In this document: piece after piece, positions 1-8,885 of the stretch | How positions within the stretch are numbered: the first letter of the stretch is position 1 | Layout: the number at the start of each line of letters is the position of its first letter | Assembly (NCBI GenBank): GCA_000316135.1 | Contig: JH994105.1 | Coordinates: forward strand, 4,961 to 33,192 | Direction: 5' to 3' | Origin: Trachipleistophora hominis | Taxonomy: Eukaryota > Microsporidia > Pleistophoridae | Length of the DNA: 28,232 nt | Translations under genes and position numbers: made by a program | The notes under the pieces: model-generated | Told to the model about the DNA's origin: nothing | Seen by the model: only the letters and a program-made list of their open reading frames with translations | Database searches by the model: none

Positions 1-435
1 AGCCTGTTCTACCTCCTCTTTCTTCTTTCTACCCCTCAATTTTATACTCGTCTTTTTACCAATGCTTGTTTTTTTCTCCTTGTTTTGTTCGCTCGTCTCA
101 CCTACCGTTCCTTTCTTTTTGCTTTTTGAATCACTCTTAATCTTATCTTTTTGCTTTTCCCCCTTGCTATCACCTTCAATGGCCTGATCATGTTCATTTC
201 CACCCTTACCCATACTCTTTTTCAGGTTCACTTTTGTTATTTTTCCCTTTTTTCTTCCATCCTTACTCTCAACATCGTCATCATCTCTACCCGCGCCTTT
301 TGGTGATTGCAACACGTTTTTTGCTGAAACTGCGTCGATATTGTCTTTCTCGTGCTCTGTACTCCCCTCTTTCGTATCTGCATTATCCCCCTTACTCTGG
401 TTTTTGATTAGTGTCCGTGTTTTTCTTGAGGCCAT
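1..435 (-). CDS. Lysine-rich charged protein, N-terminal part (runs off window)
   Basis: An uninterrupted reading frame of 145 codons starts at an ATG at 435 and stays open to the window edge, so the C-terminus is missing. The protein begins MASRKTRTLIKNQSKGDNAD and is dominated by Lys, Glu, Asp, Ser and Gly, with a DDDD run near residue 60 and many KK/KKK clusters. There is no signal peptide, membrane segment or recognisable domain in the visible part. Such composition suits an intrinsically disordered, perhaps nuclear or nucleic-acid-binding, tail preceding a folded domain outside the window, but that is inference. A CCC motif lies about 10 bases upstream of the ATG (complement of 445-447), which supports this start. 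The reading frame itself is sure; the function is unknown. Confidence 0.75.
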   Translation of the reverse strand, partial: MASRKTRTLIKNQSKGDNADTKEGSTEHEKDNIDAVSAKNVLQSPKGAGRDDDDVESKDGRKKGKITKVNLKKSMGKGGNEHDQAIEGDSKGEKQKDKIKSDSKSKKKGTVGETSEQNKEKKTSIGKKTSIKLRGRKKKEEVEQA

Positions 436-444
436 TTTGGTGAT

Positions 445-447
445 GGG
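445..447 (-). promoter_or_regulatory. CCC start-proximal motif of the lysine-rich gene
   Basis: On the minus strand the sequence reads AACCCATCACCAAA directly before the ATG. C-runs this close to the start are a known microsporidian expression signal and recur before most genes in this window. Confidence 0.45.
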
Positions 448-506
448 TTGGACAAAAAAATATTAAAAAACAAAAACGGGGTAAAAAGGACACATATATC
501 GTGAAA

Positions 507-725
507 ATGGAGGGAAAAGACGTAAATAAATCGATTATGATAGTTTATAATATAGATGTAGTACTTGTAGAATATTATTCGCACGTATTAGCGCATCAGA
601 ATTTCTCAAGAATCTATGATACCGTATACAATTCAGAAAGATTATCTCCAAATCAATCGAGACTTGATAAATTACATTCTGTTAATAAAAACTATCGGTC
701 TTTTACGTGTAACTATCTGATATAA
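507..725 (+). CDS. Small hypothetical ORF, 72 aa
   Basis: An ATG-initiated frame of 72 codons plus stop lies divergent to the lysine-rich gene, with a 71-base gap between the two starts. A GGGG run (478-481) and an ATATAT stretch precede it. The protein begins MEGKDVNKSI and is rich in Tyr, Asn and Ser, with a mildly hydrophobic stretch near residues 11-22. I recognise no family. Base composition is nearer to the spacer than to the certain genes, so it could be chance or the remnant of a longer gene. Low confidence. Confidence 0.25.
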   Translation: MEGKDVNKSIMIVYNIDVVLVEYYSHVLAHQNFSRIYDTVYNSERLSPNQSRLDKLHSVNKNYRSFTCNYLI

Positions 726-1334
726 CCACGATACGCGTGTTTGATATGCGTTTAATGTGTGTTTGTTTTAGGAATTGTCGTTTATATGTTTAATACATAA
801 ACTTATTCGATGCTTATCAGATATACTCTGGTAATGGGCGGAAAACGCGTATATTGTTCACATACTTCTTACTTACAAGTAAACTTGCTTAAATAAGAAA
901 TATTTGATGCAATTTATCCTAATTCTACCGTGCTGTGCGAAATATCCTTTTAAGTATACTTTAATAAAAAAATAGAAAACTACCTTTAAATAACACATAC
1001 ACGTAGTGATTCATGTGATTGGGATTAAAAATGATATTAAACTGAACACCATAAGAATTGCGATACATTCTTGATCTTCAAATAGAATTTGTTTGTAGGT
1101 TGTTATAAGAAAAAAATTGGTAATTAAAGCAAATTTAATAAATTTGATAAATTTAAAATAAAGAAGACCTTTTTATTCTTCAGGCTGTAAAAAACATGAG
1201 TTTATTGAATGTGCTATATTGTGATTATAAACTTTTGAATATTAAAGGTTTTATTTGAACAGTTGTACTAAGAAATACTTGCTATAATTGATAATTTGTG
1301 AAAGAGTATTTTTTTATTTTATCGTTTGACGTGT

Positions 1335-1376
1335 AGTTAGTTTAATTGTCTCCTTAATACACATCGCCTAATTAAA
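1335..1376 (+). repeat. Dispersed GTTTAATTATC-type repeat, copy 1
   Basis: The stretch AGTTTAATTGTC followed by CTTAATACACATCGCCTAAT resembles the copies at 13733, 14120, 18867, 24436 and 24912. This copy lacks the ACCATGGCC end found in three of them. Confidence 0.4.
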
Positions 1377-1783
1377 TATATAAAGCATGCATGTTGTTTT
1401 TATCAGCAATGACAAGTACAATTTATGACTCAAAATTAATTTTAACAAACATATTATAGAATATATAACTAACAATGCTCTCTATATGAAGTAAAATGGT
1501 ATATCAAAGCCAAAAATATGTCTCAATGATTATTTACTTCACCATTATATTTTATACATAAATATAGATAACAATAGCATATCATATGACAAATTTTTTT
1601 ATTTTTATGTTTTATTTTAAACTGTTAAACAAACTCTAAATATGTAAATTTTAATAATTATTTGCACCTGTATGATTAATAGTCATTATTGCTAAAACTA
1701 CAATATATTGATACCGAGAATGTATCACTATTTCCTAGTATATAATATAACTATTTGTGTCTGAAATCGTATTTTGTTAAACA

Positions 1784-1957
1784 TCAAAAAAAGGCCAGGA
1801 TCGATCTATTACCATTTTTCAAATCTATCATTCCCATTGGCACAGAAAATTTATTCAAAAAACGGTGAATTGATGTTTCGATTAATAACATCACGCTTCC
1901 ATCTTCATTCTCATCAACAAAAGAAACGTATTTAGTTTTCTATTTGTTGACCAAAAT
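1784..1957 (-). pseudogene. Possible decayed coding fragment
   Basis: A 57-codon frame, bounded by stops on both sides and lacking a start ATG near its beginning, has an amino-acid mix that looks coding (stretch LFVDENEDGSVMLLIETS). It is G+C richer than the surrounding spacer. I cannot assign it to any family. It may be a fossil of a lost gene or mobile element, or chance. Confidence 0.2.
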
Positions 1958-4663
1958 CATTCAATCGTATTAGCGAAATCATTTCTTTATCCGAATAAAC
2001 TTGTGGGAAACAACGTTATGGAAATGATGACTTATCCTTAGCAAAATATTCTCATACATAAAATAGAAAATATTAATACGTATATCCGTAATTAATGTAG
2101 TTATATAGGATGAAAAAAAGGTTCTGTGCGGTTTGGGATTTTATGAAACTATTAATGACTAGAATGTAAAAAATACCTGCATTATGAAAACTCTAGCAAT
2201 TTTTTGAGCAAAAAGTTAACCATTGATTTCCAAAATAAATTAAAGGCAATTTCAACAAAAGTATGGAAATAGATTAACTAATGCGTACAATAGTACAAAT
2301 TTTTATTTGTTGTTGTCATTAATCACTGTAATTACCACCATAAATAACCAAAGGAAACTCGATTGCCGAATGGATGGTTTAAAATAGTAATCCGTTTGAT
2401 TTTTAGCGTAAATTAAATTGATGGATCCTTTTTGTTTGAATAAGAAGCGTAGATATAATACTAAATGCATTTCTTTTCAATTAAAAGTATCTTTAACGGA
2501 CAATATATGAAAAAAACTATTTGATTCGTAGATTTGTTTTCCAATCGATATAGAATGACTGGATAACGATAAAAGAATCAAATAACAGCAAAAAAAGAAT
2601 TTCTAATAAAAATCAATATTATAGTATGATAGCAGAACTATAAGTATTGATTTATGTTAAATACAACAAATATCTAATCGTTGAGTTAAATGTCTTTATA
2701 AGTTGTTTGTGAGCGCTAAATATTACTCGAATTGAGCTAATTTGTTGTTTTATTCATTAAAACATTGGCGTTGCTTATTAAGTTTACAATAATTTTGAGT
2801 GCTCTGAACATATCTTATACGAATAAAAAGTGCAATGCCTAATGAAAAATGGTTCTAAAATTTTGTATAGAAAATTACAAAGCATACAATAGTATTAAAA
2901 GATTTTTAATAGGTAATAAATTTTAATAATAAATAATAATTGTTGATATAGTTTATAGTGATGTAAAAGATGAGCACTATATGGATTACTTTGGTAATAA
3001 AGACACGCATAACGTTAAAATAACATCGCATTTATCTTGAAAATGCAAAAAATAAAAATCCGATCTGCATTTTGCTATGATTGAACTAATACGATCTCTA
3101 TCACATCGATATACTTCATAAAAAATGAGATTTGTTGAAAATATGATAATTTGATACAAAAAATTGCACAGATCAGGAGATTCTTACAATATGCACTTTT
3201 TGGAGATTGAACAATATATACAGCGGTAACATGGTATTTACAGCATCAGAATTTTTAAAGTTAGCAGTTTAATTTCGATTTAGAACATGTTAATGTAAAA
3301 TTTTTGGATATTAATGAATCAAAAAATAGATTTGTTCCTTTTAAGGAAATCGATAGATTTAGTTCAAATGTGTTCCATGAATTACCAAACTAATTAATTT
3401 ATGTTTGCCTTCAACTGGTACTACCACCAAAAAAATTTTAAAGCTAGTCAAACATGGAAAAAACGCTTACTTAAATTGCAGTTGATATATAACGTGAGGA
3501 ATTGCCTTAATAGTTACAATACACCTGTAAGTTTTCTCTGTTTATAGTTGAACACAGAATACCGTATAAGTACAATGTGATAATCGATTATAAATAACCA
3601 AAACACATAAAATTCATATATATATGCTTACAAAAGCTAAAATTCGCACAAGATGTGATTATCATATAACTTGACCACAATGTGTAATAAGTGTACGAGA
3701 ATAATTTAGGGCGGTTGACTTTCAATTCAATAATCAGCATTATATTAATTCCTTGGCTTTACAATTTAAAACTAACCGAACATATTGACATTCACATTGT
3801 TTATTTGACGGATGGATAGAAATACGGTCAGTATCTAATAATTTGTTGTGTCAATAACTTTGGTTATAGTATAGTAATATAAGTTGAGTGGTCAGTGGTC
3901 AGTAAATATTTTCAAATAAATTGATAAAAATGCCAAAAATGTGTTGCGTTTGTTATAATATCGGTGTATCAAATATATCAACTGATTCTTTGCAAAGATA
4001 TTTAAAAATGGATGCAATATGGCGTTACGAAAACATATACGTAATAAATCAATGCAAAATTTTTGTTTTTACCAAGTAATAAACAAAATATGTTAAAATC
4101 TGATTTTGTCGTAGGAATGTCCCAAAAATGCTACAATGATTACATAACTTTCTAAATTGTTTGTTCATTTGCTATGTAGAGTTATATGATTTTGAATAAG
4201 TGTGATAATTTTACATAATTGAGCAATCAAAACACGCAAAATACCAGTATAACTTTTTATAGGCTCAATTCGTGATAATATCTTTGTGATCGACCTGTTA
4301 AATGCTTTATATACGCGAAACTATTAGATAAGCTAAAAGTGTCTAAAAATTAGCCCGTAAAGAAAATAACCATAAACAAAAAGCAATATGTATTAAATAG
4401 GAAATTTGTTTTATTGTGGCAATTTTTGAAACATATGAATTCTAAAGCGATTATGAATCATTTATTGTTTATTTCTTGGGTTTATAAGCTTATGTTTATG
4501 GTATAATCATTCGTCTGATGAACGAAGCCTTATATATCATAGCAGGAGTTTTTACATAACATTTGTTGTTTGAAAGAATTATTTGACGTGTTATTTCATT
4601 CTTTAACATATTGAAAACAACTTAAAAAGATATTAACGTCAAAATAATCAAAAATAACTGAGG

Positions 4664-4669
4664 TTTATT
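4664..4669 (-). terminator. AATAAA polyadenylation signal overlapping stop
   Basis: On the minus strand the end of the zinc-finger gene reads TAAATAAAC, so the AATAAA hexamer shares a base with the TAA stop codon. Confidence 0.5.
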
Positions 4670-5220
4670 TACAAATCTAGGTGGTCCAGAACAAACTTCG
4701 CGACTTTCTTATCGTATTTCGGGACGAAAAACGCACCCGGAATTCTTTCATCATCTTTAAACGTGGTGTCTATCCTTACGTACAGCAAACCATTATCAAA
4801 ATAGTCATCGTGTTTATAATAAAAAGGTCTTAAGTTTCTGATTTCCGACTTGTCCTTCACGGGATTTACCTCTTCACTCATGCCGATAGCCGTAACTTCT
4901 ATATCTTGATCCTTGATAATGTTTTCTTTGTGTATAAAACAGCATCTCTTGCCGTAGGGACACGTTCCTTCTTCCCAGTATGTTTTGCATATTTCTGTTT
5001 TATATCTTGGATGTCTATTTATTTTCCTCAACTCATCTATAGAATGTGCGAATTGACACTTTTCGTTGTAACGACAATAGCCGTTCTCTTCGTAACTTCT
5101 GCAAATTTCAGTCTTATAAAGCTCTATTTTCTTCCTTTCGTAATACGGCAACTTATTTTTCTGTGAACGCTTAATGTCATCCTCGATTACATAGTCGATA
5201 TTTTTGCTGAAATTCAACAT
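4669..5220 (-). CDS. Tandem CCCH zinc-finger protein (Tis11/tristetraprolin type)
   Basis: This 183-residue protein has two C-x8-C-x5-C-x3-H fingers. Finger 1 uses C40, C49, C55 and H59, finger 2 uses C78, C87, C93 and H97, with an 18-residue linker. Each is preceded by a YKTEIC lead-in, and finger 1 ends in FAHS-DELR. The spacing and lead-in are the hallmark of the Tis11/TTP/Zfs1 family, whose tandem fingers bind AU-rich elements in mRNA 3' regions and promote decay. By inference this is a cytoplasmic mRNA-turnover regulator. The C-terminal half (about 100-183) is charged, has no recognisable domain and may recruit decay factors. The gene is isolated, with spacers of 2 kb or more on each side. 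The ATG at 5220 is the first in frame; no C-run is seen before it. Confidence 0.85.
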   Translation of the reverse strand: MLNFSKNIDYVIEDDIKRSQKNKLPYYERKKIELYKTEICRSYEENGYCRYNEKCQFAHSIDELRKINRHPRYKTEICKTYWEEGTCPYGKRCCFIHKENIIKDQDIEVTAIGMSEEVNPVKDKSEIRNLRPFYYKHDDYFDNGLLYVRIDTTFKDDERIPGAFFVPKYDKKVAKFVLDHLDL

Positions 5221-6240
5221 ATTCGAATAGCTTTATTTAAATATTGTTTAATTTTATATTTTAATTTTAATTTGTGAGAATTTGTTTAATGAAAATCAAT
5301 GGTAAGTCTTTGTTTATCATCGATAGATTATTCATGGTAGATAAATTAATTCCAGAGGATACGATAGATAATCCTACATAAAGAACTCACGGCACAATAT
5401 CGATAATATAATTATTTTGTCAGATGATGTCAAGCCTAAATTACATGATTTATTATTTACGATCACAATTAACAAGTTCGCATTTCGTTGGTTCAAAATC
5501 AACTACCACTGTGTATTAGGTCCTATAATCTTCAATTTGCTTTTACCAAGTTTTGTCTGTCAGTATTCATGAATATGCATTCGTCATTAAAAGTCGTTAA
5601 TTAAAAAGCTATAATCAAGATTGAATGGGGATTAATTATTGGCTTCTATCATTATGTATAAGTATGATAGGAATGTGACCGATAATGTTTCTTGCATGTT
5701 TTTTAACGTTTTTTCTAAATTACTTAGAATACGAATTTTACGTGGAGTACGTACGTACTTAAGAAGCAATCAATGAAATAAGTAATAAATTAAATGGAAA
5801 GCTCCGATGAAATAGTATTTAAAAAATTTTAAAGCACATTAATAACAATCATTTGAAGTGCACAAAAAGGTTCGAAATTTTTATTAAATATTCATCCAAG
5901 ACTTGTTGACGAATCGTGATTGACACAACATTTCATCGATTTACATTTATCATCAATAACATAACATCGAAAATCCTCATGTTTATTTCATCGCTAACAA
6001 ACGAAAACTATTAACTATAAATTCTAGCTGGTTTCACAGGGGAAGAAATTTGCCCGCCCAATAAACAATCAATCGTATGGCAAGTACGTGTATCGGATAA
6101 TTAATTTATCAACCACATAAAATTATTTTATTAGTGGATTGCAATTGCAGGCAACTATATTATAGCACAAAAATTTTTATCAGTGAGCCCTGTGAATAAA
6201 TCCAAAAAGTGGTGTTAGTAATACTTAAATAGCAAAATTA

Positions 6241-6250
6241 GTATATAAAA
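6241..6250 (+). promoter_or_regulatory. TATA-like element
   Basis: GTATATAAAA lies about 30 bases upstream of the ATG at 6280, resembling the TATATAA placed before the large secreted-protein gene at 8858. Confidence 0.3.
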
Positions 6251-6279
6251 GCTAACTATGTAAATATTTGAAATTAAAT

Positions 6280-6405
6280 ATGTCTGAAACGCTTTATCGG
6301 AAACCATTGGTTCTATGGTATCTTTGGTTTAATGCATTTCTACATGTTGATATTATTCATTCCCTTTTAGCATGTGTCTTATATGTTGGGTTAGCTTTTT
6401 TATAA
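6280..6405 (+). CDS. Small hypothetical membrane peptide, 41 aa
   Basis: An ATG frame of 41 codons plus TAA encodes a peptide starting MSETLYRKPLVLWYLWFN with a hydrophobic C-terminal half (ALLACVLY-like stretch, residues about 25-41). It could form one membrane helix. A TATA-like GTATATAAAA stands 30 bases upstream. I recognise no family. The length is so small that chance is a serious alternative; the promoter-like element and the amphipathic/hydrophobic make-up are the only support. Confidence 0.25.
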   Translation: MSETLYRKPLVLWYLWFNAFLHVDIIHSLLACVLYVGLAFL

Positions 6406-7027
6406 GTTTCTTCAAACATTTTTTGCTGGTTCACTATCTTCAACTAAAACAAAAATTTTCAAACGGTAGCATTTCTCTAGATTCGTAGGTTCCAATTTTT
6501 TTAGTTTTTTATTATACGAAATTGTATTTTAAGCGTAGTATTGCCATTTTAACTTAAAAATTAGTAGTTTTATACATGAAACATCATCACTAAGGTGATT
6601 TACATTGACATTTTTACAGTACCGTAATAATAAATTAAGCCTGTCATAAACATGGCTTGACTAAATATCGATCACGCGGTGTTATTGATACACATTTATC
6701 AGTTAGAACCAGACTAGATTTTATTATTGGCGCTATCTCTCATGATGTAATTATAATTGTTATTCCATAATTTTATATCCATCATACGAGCTTTCCAAAA
6801 ACAAAGGCAAATAAAGTATAAATAATCGTAAATATTTTACCTATTAAAAGATGAATGAGATTTATAAGAATAGTACTTAAGTATTATCGCCATTCCAATG
6901 ATTAGTGCGTAAATAGTAGTTTTAATACCACCGAATGCGTTTTGCTGGCAGCGAAAAATTAATTCATTAATGAACGCTCTTACCAAAAATACAAAGAGGT
7001 AAAGAAATTATGAACAAAACGCACGGC

Positions 7028-7037
7028 TATATATAAG
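7028..7037 (+). promoter_or_regulatory. TATA-like element
   Basis: TATATATAAG, about 55 bases before the short ORF at 7092, in an otherwise gene-free spacer. Confidence 0.25.
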
Positions 7038-7091
7038 GAACATCGATCAAAATAACTACAAAAACCAAGTACAGTAGTAAACACGACACGA

Positions 7092-7211
7092 ATGTGGAAG
7101 GATGCAGGGAAGCATATGAACGAGAACTCATTAAATAAAGACAAGATGAGCAAAGATAATATATTACCAAAATATCCTATTATGCGCTCGTTTATCGGGA
7201 TAAGTTCTTAA
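7092..7211 (+). CDS. Very small hypothetical ORF, 39 aa
   Basis: An ATG frame of 39 codons encodes a Lys/Asn-rich peptide beginning MWKDAGKHMNENSLNKDK. The stretch is G+C richer than the spacer and follows a TATA-like element. It converges on the 3' end of the large secreted-protein gene. No family is recognised and it may be chance. Confidence 0.2.
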   Translation: MWKDAGKHMNENSLNKDKMSKDNILPKYPIMRSFIGISS

Positions 7212-7331
7212 CTATACACAATATGTTAAAATATACGGTATTTAAACTTGGAAAGAAATATAAATGGCTAAAACAACATTTATAACACAAATGTCCCATT
7301 TACACTTTAAAATACGTTTTTTCCAAGGTAC

Positions 7332-7337
7332 TTTATT
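7332..7337 (-). terminator. AATAAA polyadenylation signal
   Basis: The hexamer lies on the minus strand about 10 bases after the TAA stop of the repeat-protein gene, implying a very short 3' untranslated region. Confidence 0.45.
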
Positions 7338-7346
7338 TACTACCAA

Positions 7347-8858
7347 TTACATCTGCGTGATTGTGCTCTTGAACGTGATATTATACAATCCCATTTGTAT
7401 CAAAGATGTTAGTGCTTGTCCTGTAATTGGTGTAAACTCGTATGTAATGGGTACTATTGGTGTCGGTTTTGGCGGTGGCGGTGGCGGAGGATCAGCGGCA
7501 AAACTAGGAAGTTTATATGGTACACGTTTCACGGATAGTAATCGTGCTGCTGTGACCGTACCCGGTTTCTTGCTGAAATCAACTCGGTTCAGTACGTTAT
7601 TTAGTATCACGAAAACATCACCATTCTTGTTCGTATAAAGGCACGGATTTTGTACTTTCATCGTAGTCTGTAGGTAATTTTTTAATGCCAATAACGTGTT
7701 CGGGAATCGTAGAATAAACGGGACATCAAGTTTCGGACCTCCCGATTGGAATGCAGCCAACAACAACAGCCTAGTTCTTTCAGACTCTACGTCGGTAACC
7801 TCCGTAACTTTTACTCTCTGATCTGTGCCAAGGTCTTCCTCATCAATTATAAACGTTTTTTCAGTAGAAATACATTCCTGGGTAAAAGACACTGCATCGC
7901 CTTTGGTTGGCTGCACTGGATTGTAACCAATCATCTTTTCACGTTGTGGGAATTTCTTGCATTTGGCCTTGTACTTGTACGAAAACGGCTTTTCCCACGG
8001 GCATGGTATGTTAGGGATATTGTCCGGAGTGAACGGTGGGAATGGATAGGGAGGATATGGATATGGCGGACAAATTGGAATGCAAGGTTTATAAGGCTGA
8101 TAAGGAGGGCAAATCGGAATGCAAGGTTCCTGGTTGTAAGGCGGGCAGATAGGAATGCATGGCTCCTTATTGTACGGCGGGCAGATCGGAATGCATGGTT
8201 CCTTATTGTACGGCGGGCAGATCGGAATGCATGGTTCCTTATTGTACGGCGGGCAGATCGGAATGCATGGTTCCTTATTGTAAGGCGGACAGATCGGGAT
8301 GCATGGTTCCTTATTGTACGGCGGACAGATCGGAATACAAGATTCGTTATTGTATTGTGGGTAGAACGGGATACTCGGTTCAGTATAAGCACCCGGAAAT
8401 TGTTTATTTTCTTTATAAAACGGCGTCCACGATTTCTCATAAGCCTGATATCGACCATAATCACCGAGCGACTCCTTATTTTTCTGGTAGTACGATACAT
8501 ACGTTGACGGAGCCGGAATTTTATTGCCATAGCCGTAATAAACCTTGCCATAACAGAAGGCATAGCTTGCATTATTTGTTAGTGGATCATATGGTGCAAG
8601 AGCACCGTTAGCTCGTAGCACAAAATTTCCAGGAGTGCCGTTCCAACCACATACAACAGCCGCATCGATTTTGTTAGTTCTCAACAGTTCGATTAGAAAT
8701 GGAAGGTTGCGTGCGCTTGCCATGACACCAGCCATTCCATTTAACTTGCAAATTTCCATCGGATCTTCATTACACTTCTTTGGAACGAGCTGAACTCGTT
8801 TTTCAGTGGTAAGTATAAACGCAAGAAACGCTAAAATGCACGAGGAGAAAAGTAACAT
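7347..8858 (-). CDS. Secreted Pro/Cys-rich repeat protein, candidate polar tube or spore wall protein
   Basis: This 503-residue protein starts with a signal-peptide-like segment (MLLFSSCILAFLAFILTT). An N-terminal region with spaced cysteines (about 29-105) and a Tyr-rich stretch follow. Then come eight copies of CIPICPPY, mostly spaced by NKEP, at about residues 170-264. After a Pro/Tyr-rich segment there is a 230-residue C-terminal region with a PPPPPPPKP run near residue 458. Secretion, high Pro and Cys and tandem repeats are the known hallmarks of microsporidian polar tube proteins such as PTP1 and of some spore wall proteins; paired cysteines would allow disulphide cross-linking. I see no sequence match strong enough to name a specific PTP. 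A TATATAA lies 21 bases upstream of the ATG. Long antisense open frames cover the repeats, but these follow from the 36-base period and are not genes. Confidence 0.7.
   Translation of the reverse strand: MLLFSSCILAFLAFILTTEKRVQLVPKKCNEDPMEICKLNGMAGVMASARNLPFLIELLRTNKIDAAVVCGWNGTPGNFVLRANGALAPYDPLTNNASYAFCYGKVYYGYGNKIPAPSTYVSYYQKNKESLGDYGRYQAYEKSWTPFYKENKQFPGAYTEPSIPFYPQYNNESCIPICPPYNKEPCIPICPPYNKEPCIPICPPYNKEPCIPICPPYNKEPCIPICPPYNKEPCIPICPPYNQEPCIPICPPYQPYKPCIPICPPYPYPPYPFPPFTPDNIPNIPCPWEKPFSYKYKAKCKKFPQREKMIGYNPVQPTKGDAVSFTQECISTEKTFIIDEEDLGTDQRVKVTEVTDVESERTRLLLLAAFQSGGPKLDVPFILRFPNTLLALKNYLQTTMKVQNPCLYTNKNGDVFVILNNVLNRVDFSKKPGTVTAARLLSVKRVPYKLPSFAADPPPPPPPKPTPIVPITYEFTPITGQALTSLIQMGLYNITFKSTITQM
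8067..8350 (-). repeat. 36-bp tandem repeat encoding CIPICPPYNKEP
   Basis: Eight CIPIC-coding units are present. The six central ones keep an exact 36-base spacing. The outer units diverge: one has NQEP, one QPYKP, and the unit nearest the N-terminus starts after NNES. The middle units are nearly identical in DNA, indicating recent duplication or conversion. Confidence 0.9.
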
Positions 8859-8878
8859 ACCACTAGCTGTTTGTTCGT

Positions 8879-8885
8879 TTATATA
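8879..8885 (-). promoter_or_regulatory. TATA box of the secreted repeat protein
   Basis: TATATAA on the minus strand, 21 bases upstream of the ATG at 8858. This predicts a very short 5' leader. The gene lacks the C-run seen before other genes here, so it may use a different, perhaps stage-specific, promoter type. Confidence 0.45.

Larger units (their letters stand above)
726..4663. other. Long AT-rich spacer, no certain gene
   Basis: About 3.9 kb of very AT-rich DNA with no ATG frame of useful length. It holds one copy of the dispersed GTTTAATT repeat (1335-1376) and a 57-codon open frame without convincing start on the minus strand at 1784-1957, which may be a decayed gene. I see no tRNA, rRNA or intact transposase in it. 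Confidence 0.6.
5221..7331. other. AT-rich spacer with two small TATA-preceded ORFs
   Basis: About 2.1 kb between two minus-strand genes. Apart from the two small plus-strand ORFs annotated separately I see no gene, tRNA or repeat in it. A slightly G+C-richer patch near 6030-6060 has no open frame worth calling. Confidence 0.5.

Noticed and set aside
4526..4548. CTGATGA...GAA resembling a hammerhead ribozyme core
   Set aside because: There is no stem II between the two motif parts and no matching stems I and III.
7746..8611. Long ORFs on the plus strand and in a second minus frame across the repeat gene
   Set aside because: The 36-base G+C-rich repeat has no stops in several frames. These products are Arg/Trp-rich repeats without signal or start context; the secreted Pro/Cys protein explains the region.
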